64,000 bases of DNA from Bacillus sp. DTU_2020_1000418_1_SI_GHA_SEK_038 (lineage in GTDB: Bacteria > Bacillota > Bacilli > Bacillales > Cytobacillaceae): positions 3,348,001-3,412,000 of the forward strand of contig NZ_CP135435.1 of the NCBI RefSeq assembly GCF_032341175.1, written 5' to 3'. The notes under the pieces are model-generated. The model was not told the DNA's origin. It did not search any database and was given only the letters and a program-made list of their open reading frames with translations. The translations under genes and the position numbers were made by a program. This document shows positions 1 to 8,153 of the stretch, in pieces. Every line of letters starts with the position of its first letter. Positions within the stretch are counted from its first letter, which is position 1.

Positions 1-48
1 AGGCATCCGCTTTCCGCTCAAAGCGGTAACGAAGGCCTCACTTAAAAA

Positions 49-70
49 GAGCTAAAGATTCCTTTAGCTC
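49..70 (-). terminator. Intrinsic terminator downstream of nrdR
   Basis: A 9-bp perfect stem (GAGCTAAAG / CTTTAGCTC) with a 4-nt loop is followed on the minus strand by a T-run. It lies 15 bases past the nrdR stop, so transcription probably ends here. In B. subtilis dnaB follows nrdR; it is outside this window. Confidence 0.8.
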
Positions 71-84
71 AAAACGTGCCCCTC

Positions 85-546
85 TTATTCCTTTTCTTTC
101 TTGATCAATTCTTTCAATTCATCAATAAAGACATTGATATCTTTAAACTGACGATAAACTGAGGCAAATCTAACGTAGGCGACATCATCGATTTTAGCCA
201 GCCTGTCCATGACCATTTCACCAACAGCTTCACTTGGAATTTCAGAGACACCATTACTGCGGAGTTCCTTCTCAACACTTGAAGTAATTTCTTCTAGCTC
301 TTTCAAGGCAACAGGCCGTTTTTCACAAGCTTTAATAAGACCCCGTAATATTTTATCACGGCTAAATTCTTCCCTTGTTCCTTCTTTTTTGACGACAATA
401 AGCGGAATTTCCTCAACCTTCTCAAAGGTAGTGAAGCGATATCCGCAGGCTTCGCATTCCCGTCTTCGCCGAATAGAACGGTAGTCATCAACAGGACGAG
501 AATCAAGTACACGTGTATTGTTATTTTGACATGAAGGACATTTCAT
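85..546 (-). CDS. nrdR: Transcriptional repressor NrdR
   Basis: NrdR is an ATP/dATP-sensing zinc repressor of ribonucleotide reductase genes. The 153-residue protein has the expected length. An N-terminal zinc ribbon is visible (Cys3, Cys6, Cys31, Cys34, with the RRRREC stretch), followed by an ATP-cone domain from about residue 48 (PLIVVKKEG) to 140. The start ATG has a GGAG ribosome binding site about 8 bases upstream. The gene lies next to speH and gapB as in other Bacillus genomes. Its targets (nrd genes with NrdR boxes) are not in the window. Family assignment is firm; the regulon is known only from relatives. Confidence 0.97.
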   Translation of the reverse strand: MKCPSCQNNNTRVLDSRPVDDYRSIRRRRECEACGYRFTTFEKVEEIPLIVVKKEGTREEFSRDKILRGLIKACEKRPVALKELEEITSSVEKELRSNGVSEIPSEAVGEMVMDRLAKIDDVAYVRFASVYRQFKDINVFIDELKELIKKEKE

Positions 547-652
547 TCAATCAGCTCCGGATTCTTTTCATTCAAAATGCTCAGGTACTATTATTGTACT
601 ATTTTTTAGATAAAACCCCAATAGTAATGAGTGCAAAAATGTGCAAATAAAA

Positions 653-675
653 AGAGGTGTAATAAATACACCTCT
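653..675 (-). terminator. Intrinsic terminator downstream of speH
   Basis: The 9-bp stem AGAGGTGTA / TACACCTCT with a short AT loop is followed on the minus strand by TTTTTA. It ends the speH transcript and separates it from nrdR. Confidence 0.8.
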
Positions 676-697
676 GGATTTTCATGCCTTTTAGTTT

Positions 698-1078
698 TTA
701 TAAAGCATTAGCTTGCGCTTGTTTAACTTGAACTGGACCCATCCCGCGCGGAATTTCGATATTCTCACACGTTTCTGCACCTAACGCCTCTGCAATATAG
801 TTTGCAGCAATGCTAGGGTCAAGATCTCCACACGTATATACATCAATGCTGGCATAACCATGCTCAGGAAAGCTGTGAATAGTTAAATGCGATTCAGAGA
901 TGATAACAACTCCGCTCACACCCTGTGGTGCAAACTTATGAAATGCCACCTCTCGAATTTCAGCACCTGATTTTAATGCTGCATCCACAAAAGTACGCTC
1001 AATAAAATCCATATCATTTAACTTTTCAAAATCGCATCCCCAAAGTTCTGAGATTACGTGACGACCCATCGTTTCCAT
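698..1078 (-). CDS. speH: S-adenosylmethionine decarboxylase proenzyme
   Basis: This makes decarboxylated AdoMet, the aminopropyl donor for spermidine. The 126-residue protein is the short prokaryotic class 1B type. The self-cleavage site is seen in ISESHLTIH, where Ser63 would become the pyruvoyl group; His68 and Cys83 (VYTCGD) are the usual processing and catalytic residues. The start is placed at an ATG (METMGRH), which matches the family N-terminus; a TTG two codons upstream is also open but sits too close to the GGGGG ribosome binding site. The gene has its own sigma-A-type promoter and a terminator, so it is not solely dependent on gapB, which lies upstream in the same direction. Confidence 0.96.
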   Translation of the reverse strand: METMGRHVISELWGCDFEKLNDMDFIERTFVDAALKSGAEIREVAFHKFAPQGVSGVVIISESHLTIHSFPEHGYASIDVYTCGDLDPSIAANYIAEALGAETCENIEIPRGMGPVQVKQAQANAL

Positions 1079-1142
1079 ATTCAAATTTCCCCCTTTAACA
1101 ATGATAATGACATTCTACATTTCCAGATAACTACCACGGGGG

Positions 1143-1172
1143 AAAGTTAGTCCAAAGAGGTCCTAACCCTTT
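1143..1172 (-). other. Hairpin in the speH 5' leader
   Basis: Imperfect stem built on GTTAG / CTAAC with flanking AAAG / CTTT and CC / GG pairs. It sits in the leader between the candidate promoter and the speH start, with no T-run after it. Function unknown. Confidence 0.35.
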
Positions 1173-1214
1173 AAGTAGCTACTATAAACAAAATAATAGA
1201 AGTTCACGAGGACT

Positions 1215-1243
1215 AGTATACTTTGTTTATTTTCTTTTTGCAA
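1215..1243 (-). promoter_or_regulatory. Sigma-A-type promoter of speH
   Basis: On the minus strand TTGCAA and TATACT are separated by exactly 17 bases, about 137 bases before the speH start. The position, downstream of the gapB terminator, suggests independent speH transcription. Confidence 0.65.
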
Positions 1244-1352
1244 TACGAATTCTAGAAATTTGTTAAAGGGTCAACTAAGTCCTGATAAAAATACGCCCAA
1301 AAGGGGGAATGACATTCGATTTTACAAGAGATAGATATGATTTTAAAAAATA

Positions 1353-1377
1353 TAGGCCTGCCAATTTGGCAGGCCTA
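1353..1377 (-). terminator. Intrinsic terminator downstream of gapB
   Basis: TAGGCCTGCCAA and its complement form a near-perfect 12-bp stem, followed on the minus strand by a T-rich run. It lies 26 bases after the gapB stop. Confidence 0.85.
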
Positions 1378-1403
1378 AATAAAGCTGCAAAGCGCGCTTT
1401 CCT

Positions 1404-2435
1404 TTACCCTACATTTACTGCAGAAGATTTACGAAGCTCCTGTGCAACATATTTTGTTAGATCTACTACTCGGCAAGAGTAGCCCCATTCATTGTCATAC
1501 CATGCTAAAACCTTCACTTTATTCGTTCCAATGACCATTGTAGATAACCCATCAATGATAGCAGAGTGCGGATTAGTGTTAAAGTCGATAGAAACTAATG
1601 GCTCATCTGTAATATCCAAGATACCTTTAAGAGCACCCTCGGAAGCTTGTTCAAATGCTGCATTGACTTGGTCAACAGTTACATCAGATTTAAGATCCAC
1701 TACAAGGTCAACAAGAGAAACGTTTGGCGTTGGTACACGTAAAGCCATTCCATGAAGCTTGCCTTTTAAATGTGGAAGTACTAATGTTAACGCTTTAGCT
1801 GCACCTGTTGATGTTGGAATAATAGATTGTGCACAAGCACGTGCACGGCGTAAATCCTTATGTGGATTGTCAATATTATTCTGATCGTTTGTATAAGCAT
1901 GAACTGTAGTCATTAATCCATTTTCAATGCCAAATTGCTCGTCAAGTACTTTTGCAACAGGCGCTAAGCAATTAGTTGTACAAGAAGCATTTGAAATAAT
2001 ATCATGCTCTGCAATGTTTAATGCGCTTTCATTCACACCCATAACAATCGTGACGTCTTCATTTTTTCCTGGAGCTGTTAAAATAACTTTCTTAGCACCC
2101 GCTTCTAAATGAAGAGCTGCTTTATCGCGAGAGTTAAATTTACCAGTTGCTTCAATGACAATATCTATATTTAATTCTTTCCAAGGAAGCTCCTGCGGAT
2201 TACGATTGCTTAATAATTGTACACGCTTGCCGTTGACAATTAGTGCTCCATCTTCTGGAATTACTTCTCCTTCAAATCGGCCATGATTTGTGTCATATTT
2301 AATTAAGTGTGCCAATGTTTCAGCTGGATAGCTTGCATTTACGGCAACCACATCAAGTTTATCATCAAGAATGGCTTTTCTAAATACCATTCGTCCAATT
2401 CTTCCAAAACCGTTAATTGCAATTTTCGCTTTCAT
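1404..2435 (-). CDS. gapB: Gluconeogenic glyceraldehyde-3-phosphate dehydrogenase (NADP-preferring)
   Basis: This GAPDH isozyme runs toward glyceraldehyde-3-phosphate during gluconeogenesis. The 343-residue protein has an N-terminal Rossmann fold (NGFGRIGR) and the catalytic Cys152 in SNASCTTNC. At the second strand it reads VNASYP rather than the acidic VNDLT of glycolytic GapA, the pattern linked to NADP use in B. subtilis GapB. Adjacency to speH and coaE supports gapB over gapA. Two CcpN-like sites overlap and follow its promoter, consistent with repression during glycolysis. Identity is firm; cofactor preference is inferred from homology. Confidence 0.95.
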   Translation of the reverse strand: MKAKIAINGFGRIGRMVFRKAILDDKLDVVAVNASYPAETLAHLIKYDTNHGRFEGEVIPEDGALIVNGKRVQLLSNRNPQELPWKELNIDIVIEATGKFNSRDKAALHLEAGAKKVILTAPGKNEDVTIVMGVNESALNIAEHDIISNASCTTNCLAPVAKVLDEQFGIENGLMTTVHAYTNDQNNIDNPHKDLRRARACAQSIIPTSTGAAKALTLVLPHLKGKLHGMALRVPTPNVSLVDLVVDLKSDVTVDQVNAAFEQASEGALKGILDITDEPLVSIDFNTNPHSAIIDGLSTMVIGTNKVKVLAWYDNEWGYSCRVVDLTKYVAQELRKSSAVNVG

Positions 2436-2455
2436 TTTACGGCCCCTTCCGCATA

Positions 2456-2466
2456 AGTGTTATACT
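2456..2466 (+). promoter_or_regulatory. Candidate CcpN operator 2 of gapB
   Basis: AGTGTTATACT matches 10 of 11 positions of the CcpN consensus TRTGHYATAYW. It lies between the gapB promoter and its start codon, on the opposite strand to site 1. Confidence 0.55.
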
Positions 2467-2489
2467 TAATATCCTAATCAGATGTTATT

Positions 2490-2500
2490 AGTATAACATA
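2490..2500 (-). promoter_or_regulatory. Candidate CcpN operator 1 overlapping the gapB -10 box
   Basis: TATGTTATACT fits the CcpN consensus TRTGHYATAYW at all 11 positions and includes the likely -10 hexamer TATACT. Confidence 0.65.
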
Positions 2501-2517
2501 TTAGTAGACATTTGTAA
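2490..2517 (-). promoter_or_regulatory. Sigma-A-type promoter of gapB
   Basis: TTACAA and TATACT with a 16-base spacer on the minus strand, 55 bases before the gapB start. The -10 box coincides with CcpN-like site 1. Confidence 0.55.
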
Positions 2518-2595
2518 TGATTAAAATGTGGAAAATAAATGTTTTAAAATTCTGATTTATCGACAAATTGATATTTACTGAATTGCAAAGAAAAA

Positions 2596-2609
2596 GAGCC
2601 CTAAGGCTC
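2596..2609 (-). terminator. Short terminator downstream of coaE
   Basis: GAGCC / GGCTC stem with a 4-base loop directly abutting the coaE stop codon, followed on the minus strand by TTTTTC. Confidence 0.6.
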
Positions 2610-3209
2610 CTATATAGCATTCCATTTTTTCAATATCTCAATAAGCTGCTGCTCCGTTTCCATTATGGTTCCGTTATTATTAATGACTGCATCTGCAAGC
2701 TGAACCTTTTCCTTAAGCGGCATTTGCGAATTAATTCGTGCCATTGCATCTGCTTTAGTAAACTGATTACGCTTCATTAACCGATCCAATTGAACATCCT
2801 CATCCACAAATACTAAAATGGTTTTATCAACCATATAGGTCAGCTTGCTTTCGAATAATAATGGAATATCGAGAATGACAAGGTTCTCACCATTAGCTAT
2901 TGCTTGTTCCTTCTTCCATACCATTCTTTTTCTAACTGCGGGATGAACGATACTGTTAAGCCTCTTACGCTGCTGCTCATCATGAAAAATGATCGACCCT
3001 AATTTTCCTCTGTCAATCGATCCATCTTCAAGCAGGACTTGTTCACCGAAATGGGAAATAATTTCATTATAAGCTTCTTCTCCTTTTTCGACAGCTAAAC
3101 GCGCTTCTACATCTGCATCAATGACTGTAATACCTTTTTCAATTAAGATGGAGGAAACAGTAGACTTTCCACTTGCAATTCCTCCAGTTAGGCCGACAAC
3201 TATAGACAT
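2610..3209 (-). CDS. coaE: Dephospho-CoA kinase
   Basis: CoaE phosphorylates the 3'-hydroxyl of dephospho-CoA, the last step of coenzyme A synthesis. The P-loop GGIASGKST is at residues 8-16, and the CoA-binding and lid segments ([17 protein letters not shown]) follow; 199 residues is normal. The chosen ATG has a GAAAGGGA ribosome binding site and gives the family start [10 protein letters not shown]; the longer reading frame would add 13 residues without a better site. It lies just after ytaF and before gapB as in B. subtilis. Confidence 0.95.
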   Translation of the reverse strand: MSIVVGLTGGIASGKSTVSSILIEKGITVIDADVEARLAVEKGEEAYNEIISHFGEQVLLEDGSIDRGKLGSIIFHDEQQRKRLNSIVHPAVRKRMVWKKEQAIANGENLVILDIPLLFESKLTYMVDKTILVFVDEDVQLDRLMKRNQFTKADAMARINSQMPLKEKVQLADAVINNNGTIMETEQQLIEILKKWNAI

Positions 3210-3228
3210 CTCATTTCCCTTTCTTACA

Positions 3229-3864
3229 TTATATTTTCCAAATCCCAATTAGTATTAGTAGTATCCCTGGTACAAAGGAAAATTTCTGTACCCAATCACT
3301 TTTAGAGAAAACGGCCCCTACTTTTCGGCCCATATATACAAACAGTGAACTCATGACAGCCACTGTTATCGCTAGATAATATGGAGAATAGCCTAACATG
3401 GCTGCACCAATCCCAGCTCCGAAAGCATCAAGGGATAACGCAAGACCTAGCATTAATGCCTCAATCCCCGTTATCGTACCCGACTTATCAAAATCTGCAG
3501 CCATTGGTTTTTGTAAAATTTGAATAACTAAACCAAGCGATTTAATTTCAAAATTGACAATCGTTTTTTCATGTGGAAGTACATCTCTGGACTTTCCCGA
3601 ACGGAAAAATTGAAAAAGCACCCATGCTCCTAGTCCAATAAGTATGATTCCCCCAACACTTTCCGCAAAAGCAGGTGAAAAAAAACCAATAATAAAACGA
3701 CCGATTGTCATCGCAATCACTAATGCGATTGCGGAACAGAAAGCGATGATTCCAATTGATTTCAATGGGATGCTCATTTTTCGTAATCCGTAAGTTAATC
3801 CTACACTAAAGCTATCTAGACTAACAGCAAATGCTAGTATAAGAAGTGATATTGTATGCATCAT
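3229..3864 (-). CDS. ytaF: Sporulation membrane protein YtaF (MntP-like fold)
   Basis: An integral membrane protein of about 211 residues with at least six hydrophobic helices. Two internal copies of an [11 protein letters not shown] / [11 protein letters not shown] motif, near residues 9 and 125, are the duplicated signature of the MntP/YtaF family. MntP is a manganese exporter; YtaF relatives are annotated as sporulation proteins of unknown transport activity. The start at tandem ATGs follows a GGGAGGAG site; the second ATG, 3 bases later, is possible. It probably shares a transcript with mutM upstream and coaE downstream. Confidence 0.88.
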   Translation of the reverse strand: MMHTISLLILAFAVSLDSFSVGLTYGLRKMSIPLKSIGIIAFCSAIALVIAMTIGRFIIGFFSPAFAESVGGIILIGLGAWVLFQFFRSGKSRDVLPHEKTIVNFEIKSLGLVIQILQKPMAADFDKSGTITGIEALMLGLALSLDAFGAGIGAAMLGYSPYYLAITVAVMSSLFVYMGRKVGAVFSKSDWVQKFSFVPGILLILIGIWKI

Positions 3865-3960
3865 TTGGATAGGACTCCTCCCTCGTATCAACACGTAACC
3901 TGTTGCTACCTGTCAAATCGCTAAGATAGTATATGGGAGAAGCCTATCCATTGTTAACAA

Positions 3961-4197
3961 GAAAAGCGGAAGCACTAAGGAACATCGACTAAGTACCGCC
4001 ACGTCCTGTGGCGAACATCGATGTCAGCACATCCTGTGCAAGTCCGACAAGCATAAGACAGGCCAGCGAGAAGGTTGTACTTTAACCTTCTTGATGGACT
4101 GGCTTATGACCTCGAGGTCGACAAAAACGCGATGTCCTGTCGCATTGTCGACACTAGTACGTCCTGTACGGCGGGGCTAGCCGCTGGAGCTGGACAA
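3961..4197. repeat. Dispersed hairpin repeat, long variant (copy C)
   Basis: This 345-base gap between mutM and ytaF holds a long copy of the window's dispersed repeat. It begins AAAAGCGGAAGC and ends near GGAGCTGGACA like the other copies, and shares the CCGACAAGCATAAGAC and GGCTTATGACCTCGAGG core. Unlike the others it carries four extra mini-hairpins at 3997-4013, 4027-4039, 4129-4143 and 4157-4169, three of them with an RTCCT loop and one with a seven-base loop containing it. No open reading frame is credible. Confidence 0.7.
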
Positions 4198-4214
4198 TTC
4201 TCTTACTAAAGAAA

Positions 4215-4235
4215 AACTCGCCGTAATGGCGAGTT
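4215..4235 (-). terminator. Intrinsic terminator downstream of mutM
   Basis: AACTCGCC / GGCGAGTT stem with a 5-base loop, followed on the minus strand by TTTTTC, just past the mutM stop. Confidence 0.8.
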
Positions 4236-4239
4236 TACA

Positions 4240-5067
4240 TTATTTTTTTTGGCAAGAGGGACAAAATACGGTTCCGCGCCCGCCGGAAATAATTCTTTCA
4301 AGCTGACTGCCGCATACTTTACAATCTTCCCCTTTCCTGCCATAAACTAAAAGCTCGAGCTGAAACATTCCAATTTGGCCTTGGGAGTTAATGTACGAAC
4401 GGATTGTACTTCCCCCTTTGTCAACAGCTTCAGACAATGTAGCTATTATTTCTTTATGAAGTCTTGTTAATTCATGTTTGGTTAAAGTGTCAGCAATTCT
4501 CTCAGGGTGGATCCGCGCCCGGAATAACGCTTCATCGACATAAATATTTCCTAGACCAACGACTACCTTTTGATCAAGCAGAACTGCTTTAATATTTCTT
4601 TTTGTCCTTGAAAGTTTCTTAGCCAATTCTTCTTTTGTAAAACCATCAGAAAATGGCTCCGGACCTAATTGAGAAAGGGGAAGATGGACGAATTCTTCAC
4701 CTTTTAAATATAAATGCATCGTACCAAATTTTCGGACATCCTTATAGCGAAGCTCAGTACCATCTGTGAAATGGAAAATAACATGAGTATGCTTATCCAC
4801 ATCATCAGACTGCTGAAAAAGCCCATATTTTCCTTCCATTCGCAAATGAGAAATGAGCGCAAAATCCTGAGTATAAAGAATAAGGAATTTCCCTCTTCTA
4901 CCTGTACCGGTAAACGTCTGTCCAATTAATGCATCTTTAAATTGGGGTACTTCCTCAGGATGCTTCACAATTTTCGGCCAGAAAACTGAAACATGGTCAA
5001 TCGTCTTGTTCATAATTAATTCATCCAAAGTACGGCGGATCGTTTCCACCTCTGGCAATTCAGGCAT
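4240..5067 (-). CDS. mutM: Formamidopyrimidine-DNA glycosylase (Fpg)
   Basis: A bifunctional base-excision repair enzyme that removes 8-oxoguanine and nicks the abasic site. The mature N-terminus PELPEVE supplies the catalytic Pro and Glu. The conserved Lys lies near residue 58, an H2TH region around 130-220 (VGLGNIYVDEALF), and the C-terminal zinc finger CKVC...CPSC ends the 275-residue chain. The ATG is fixed by the PELPEVE start and a GGAGGTGG site. The frame stays open 33 codons upstream into repeat copy A, but that extension (FLEGLACDLEG) is repeat sequence, not protein. It follows polA, as in B. subtilis. Confidence 0.96.
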   Translation of the reverse strand: MPELPEVETIRRTLDELIMNKTIDHVSVFWPKIVKHPEEVPQFKDALIGQTFTGTGRRGKFLILYTQDFALISHLRMEGKYGLFQQSDDVDKHTHVIFHFTDGTELRYKDVRKFGTMHLYLKGEEFVHLPLSQLGPEPFSDGFTKEELAKKLSRTKRNIKAVLLDQKVVVGLGNIYVDEALFRARIHPERIADTLTKHELTRLHKEIIATLSEAVDKGGSTIRSYINSQGQIGMFQLELLVYGRKGEDCKVCGSQLERIISGGRGTVFCPSCQKK

Positions 5068-5101
5068 CGAACCACCTCCTTCTATTAAAAGCTTTTCTAC
5101 T

Positions 5102-5222
5102 TGTCTAGCTCCAGCGCCTACCCCCTCGAGGTCACAAGCCAATCCTTCCAGAAAGGTAAAGAACACCTTTCCGAAAGGCTCGTCTTGTGCTTGTCGGGGG
5201 TGGACAAGGCGCTTCCGCTTTT
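5102..5222. repeat. Dispersed hairpin repeat (copy A) between polA and mutM
   Basis: About 120 bases that are the inverted, roughly 90 percent identical counterpart of copy B at 55427-55543. The element folds as one long hairpin: the CCCCCTCGAGG / CCGACAAGCAC arms and the AGAAAGGT / ACCTTTC arms pair around a central GTTCTTT-like loop. A 12-base direct repeat GCTTTTCTACTT stands at 5091-5102 and 5217-5228. The second repeat includes the polA stop codon. Confidence 0.75.
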
Positions 5223-7853
5223 CTACTTCGCATCAAACCATGTAGGTCCATAGGAGTAATCAACCTTTAATGGAACCTTTAATTCAATGGCATTTTCCAT
5301 TACTTCAGGGACGATTTTCTTTAACTGCTCAATTTCATCTTCTGGTGCTTCAAAGATTAATTCATCGTGAACCTGAAGCAAGAGCCGTGATTTCAGTTTT
5401 TCTTGCTTTAAACGATAAGCCATATCGATCATTGCCTTCTTGATGATATCGGCAGCGCTTCCCTGTATAGGTGTGTTCATCGCCGTGCGTTCGGCAAAGC
5501 TTCGAAGATTAAAGTTTCGGTTCGTGATTTCTGGGAGATATCTCCTGCGATGCAGCAAGGTAGATACATAGCCTTTTTGTTTAGCATCATATACAATATC
5601 ATCCATATATTGCTTAACACCTGGATAGCTCTCTAAATATCGATTAATGAATTGACCTGCTTCTTTCCGTGTAATTCCTAGACTTTGAGAAAGCCCATAA
5701 TCACTTATTCCGTACACTATTCCAAAGTTTACAGCTTTTGCATGTCGGCGCATATTCGAAGTAACTTCCTCTGCCGATACGTGAAAGACCTCCATAGCGG
5801 TAATTGTATGAATATCCATATCATGATTAAATGCTTCAATCAGCTTTTCATCACCAGCAATATGAGCAAGTACTCTTAGTTCGATTTGTGAGTAATCAGC
5901 TGCAAAGATCACCCAGTCCTTTTCAGAAGGAATAAATGCTTGTCGAATCCTTCTTCCTTCCTCTAATCGAATAGGGATATTTTGAAGATTAGGATCTGTT
6001 GAACTTAGCCTTCCTGTTTGAGTAAGAGCCTGGTTGAACCTCGTGTGAACCTTCTCATTTTCTTTGTTTACAATATTTAGCAAGCCCTCAATATAAGTGG
6101 ACTGCAGCTTGGCAAGCTGGCGATAAAGGAGAATTTCCTTAATAATATCATGATCCTGCTCAAGCTTTTCAAGAACATCAGCAGAAGTGGAGTAACCCGT
6201 TTTTGTCTTTTTATAAACAGGAAGACCTAATTTATCAAATAAAATAACTCCCAGCTGTTTAGGGGAATTAATATTAAATTTTTCCCCGGCTAATTCATGA
6301 ATACATCCTTCAATATCAACAAGCTTTGAAAGAATCTCATTTCCCATTGCCTGTAAACGCTCAAGATCCATTTTAATCCCTGTCGATTCCATATCAGCTA
6401 AAATAAGAGAAAGCGGCAATTCTAGATCATAGAATAAGCCATCCTGCTGATTTTCCTTAAGCTCTCCATCTAGCTTGTCCTTCAAGAATAAAAGGGCATC
6501 TGCCTTTCTTGATAGATGCTCAGCAAGCTTCGACTCTTCAGGGATCCTTCGCTTTGCACCTTTCCCATAAAAAGCTTCATCTGATTGAATGGAAGTATAG
6601 CCGTGAGCTTTTGCTGCAGAACTCACATCTTCAATCGTTTCAGATGGATTGATTAAGTAGGCTGCAATAAGTAAATCAAATGTTACCCCTGATAAATGGA
6701 TTCCATGATGTCGGAGGGAGACTTCTGATCTTTTTCCATCGTATACGATTTTCTTTTTTGTTTCATCCTCAGCCCATTGTTTAAAAATCGGAGACGCTAA
6801 TGCCTCCTCAGCTGAAATAAAGAATATTCCTTTTTCATTTCCTACCGAAAATCCAATAATATCAGCATAATGATAATTATCTTCTAATATTTCTACATAA
6901 AAAGAATTTATATCAGAAAAAACATCCTCTGTTACCTCTTGAATAATGGTAAACTCTATTTCCTCTAAATCTCCTTCTTCAACACCATCAAAGTCACCGA
7001 GCTTGTCTAATAAAGAGTTAAAACCAAGCTCTTTATAGATTCTGATAACCTCGTCTTTTTCAAATCCTTCAAATTCAATTTCATTTAGCTGTATGTCAAC
7101 CGGGGCTTCTCTTGTAATCGTTGCGAGCTCTTTACTCATTATTGCCTGGTCTTTAAATTCCTCCAGCTTTTCCTGCAGTTTTTTCCCGCTCACTTTATCG
7201 ATTGATTCGAGAAGGTTTTCCAATGTTCCATGCTCTTTTAATAATTTCAAAGCTGTTTTCTCTCCGACTCCCGGAACTCCAGGAATATTATCGGAGCTAT
7301 CTCCCATTAATCCTTTCATATCGATAATTCTTTCTGGTGTGATTCCATACTTATCAGCAATATGAGCAGGGGTGTATTCCTCTATATCAGTAATTCCTTT
7401 TCGCGTAATGGCTACTGTTGTTTTCTCTGAGCTTAGCTGTGTTAAGTCTTTGTCTCCTGAAATTACCTTTACTTCAAAGTCATCCTTCTCTGCCTGAAGT
7501 GAAAGTGTTCCGATAATATCATCTGCTTCATAGTTTTCCAGTTCATATCTTGGAATCTGATAGGCATCCAGCAGCTCTCGAATGAACGGAAATTGCTCTG
7601 ATAACTCGGGTGGCGTCTTTTGTCTTCCGCCCTTATATTCACTAAATGTCTTATGGCGGAAAGTTGTTTTTCCTGCATCAAACGCAACAAGAATATGAGT
7701 AGGTTTTTCATCCTCAAGAATTTTTGATAACATCATCGTAAAGCCATAAACTGCATTTGTATGTATGCCTTTATCATTATTCAGCAGCGGCAAAGCAAAA
7801 AAAGCCCGATAAGCAATGCTGTTTCCATCAATCAACACTAATTTTTTCTTCAA
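5223..7853 (-). CDS. polA: DNA polymerase I
   Basis: PolA fills gaps and removes RNA primers during replication and repair. Domains run from a 5'-3' exonuclease (residues 1-290, with GLMGDSSDNIPGVPGVGEKTA) through a degenerate 3'-5' exonuclease domain (about 300-470) to the polymerase domain with DYSQIELR, RRHAKAVNFGIVYG and LQVHDELIFE. The proofreading acidic pair of E. coli is replaced (FYVEILEDNYHYAD), as in the Geobacillus enzyme, so proofreading is probably absent. The start is a TTG 7 bases after GAGGTGG; a TTG two codons earlier abuts the ribosome binding site. This gives 876 residues. The stop codon lies at the edge of repeat copy A. Confidence 0.97.
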   Translation of the reverse strand: MKKKLVLIDGNSIAYRAFFALPLLNNDKGIHTNAVYGFTMMLSKILEDEKPTHILVAFDAGKTTFRHKTFSEYKGGRQKTPPELSEQFPFIRELLDAYQIPRYELENYEADDIIGTLSLQAEKDDFEVKVISGDKDLTQLSSEKTTVAITRKGITDIEEYTPAHIADKYGITPERIIDMKGLMGDSSDNIPGVPGVGEKTALKLLKEHGTLENLLESIDKVSGKKLQEKLEEFKDQAIMSKELATITREAPVDIQLNEIEFEGFEKDEVIRIYKELGFNSLLDKLGDFDGVEEGDLEEIEFTIIQEVTEDVFSDINSFYVEILEDNYHYADIIGFSVGNEKGIFFISAEEALASPIFKQWAEDETKKKIVYDGKRSEVSLRHHGIHLSGVTFDLLIAAYLINPSETIEDVSSAAKAHGYTSIQSDEAFYGKGAKRRIPEESKLAEHLSRKADALLFLKDKLDGELKENQQDGLFYDLELPLSLILADMESTGIKMDLERLQAMGNEILSKLVDIEGCIHELAGEKFNINSPKQLGVILFDKLGLPVYKKTKTGYSTSADVLEKLEQDHDIIKEILLYRQLAKLQSTYIEGLLNIVNKENEKVHTRFNQALTQTGRLSSTDPNLQNIPIRLEEGRRIRQAFIPSEKDWVIFAADYSQIELRVLAHIAGDEKLIEAFNHDMDIHTITAMEVFHVSAEEVTSNMRRHAKAVNFGIVYGISDYGLSQSLGITRKEAGQFINRYLESYPGVKQYMDDIVYDAKQKGYVSTLLHRRRYLPEITNRNFNLRSFAERTAMNTPIQGSAADIIKKAMIDMAYRLKQEKLKSRLLLQVHDELIFEAPEDEIEQLKKIVPEVMENAIELKVPLKVDYSYGPTWFDAK

Positions 7854-7896
7854 GTACAATCCACCTCTTTTTTACCATTACATAGCATTACCAAAA

Positions 7897-7961
7897 AAAA
7901 ACCGTTATTTCCTTTCTTCATTTTACCATGAGCAAACAAAGAAAGAAAAATAACGGTTTTT
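7897..7961 (-). terminator. Long-stem terminator after hflC
   Basis: AAAAACCGTTATT and its complement form a 13-bp stem, extended by pairing of TTCCTTTCTT-type stretches, with a loop of roughly 20 bases. Nine T residues follow on the minus strand. It lies just upstream of polA and probably ends the hflKC transcript. Confidence 0.65.
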
Positions 7962-7975
7962 AATCAATTTCGGCT

Positions 7976-8046
7976 CGGCGAAATTGCGCCCAGATTTTTA
8001 TCGAGCTGGCTCGATAATTCCCCTAAAAAAATCTGAGGCATCGCCG
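7976..8046. repeat. Nested palindromic element between hflC and polA
   Basis: Three nested arms can be read: CGGCGA (7976-7981) with TCGCCG (8041-8046); CAGATTTTT (7991-7999) with AAAAATCTG (8027-8035); and ATCGAGC (8000-8006) with GCTCGAT (8009-8015). Together they form an extended imperfect hairpin inside the hflC 3' region. Only one copy is present in the window. It is non-coding. Confidence 0.6.
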
Positions 8047-8051
8047 GAGGC

Positions 8052-8153
8052 TTAACTTCATTCAGCCGGAGTTTGAATCTCCACTGAAATAGATACCTTT
8101 TTTCATTCATCCCCCATATATAGAAATGGTAGATGAAAACTGAATGAAGTTAA
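8052..8153. repeat. Second inverted repeat abutting the hflC stop
   Basis: The 14-base arms TTAACTTCATTCAG (8052-8065) and CTGAATGAAGTTAA (8140-8153) are perfect complements about 75 bases apart. They enclose a small GGAG / CTCC hairpin near 8068-8082. The right arm ends at the base before the hflC stop codon. Confidence 0.6.

Noticed and set aside
5068..5166. N-terminal extension of MutM, 33 residues in frame
   Set aside because: It translates repeat copy A. MutM must begin with Met-Pro-Glu for catalysis and has a strong ribosome binding site there. The same peptide (FLGGLACDLEGVGA-like) arises from copy B, far from mutM.
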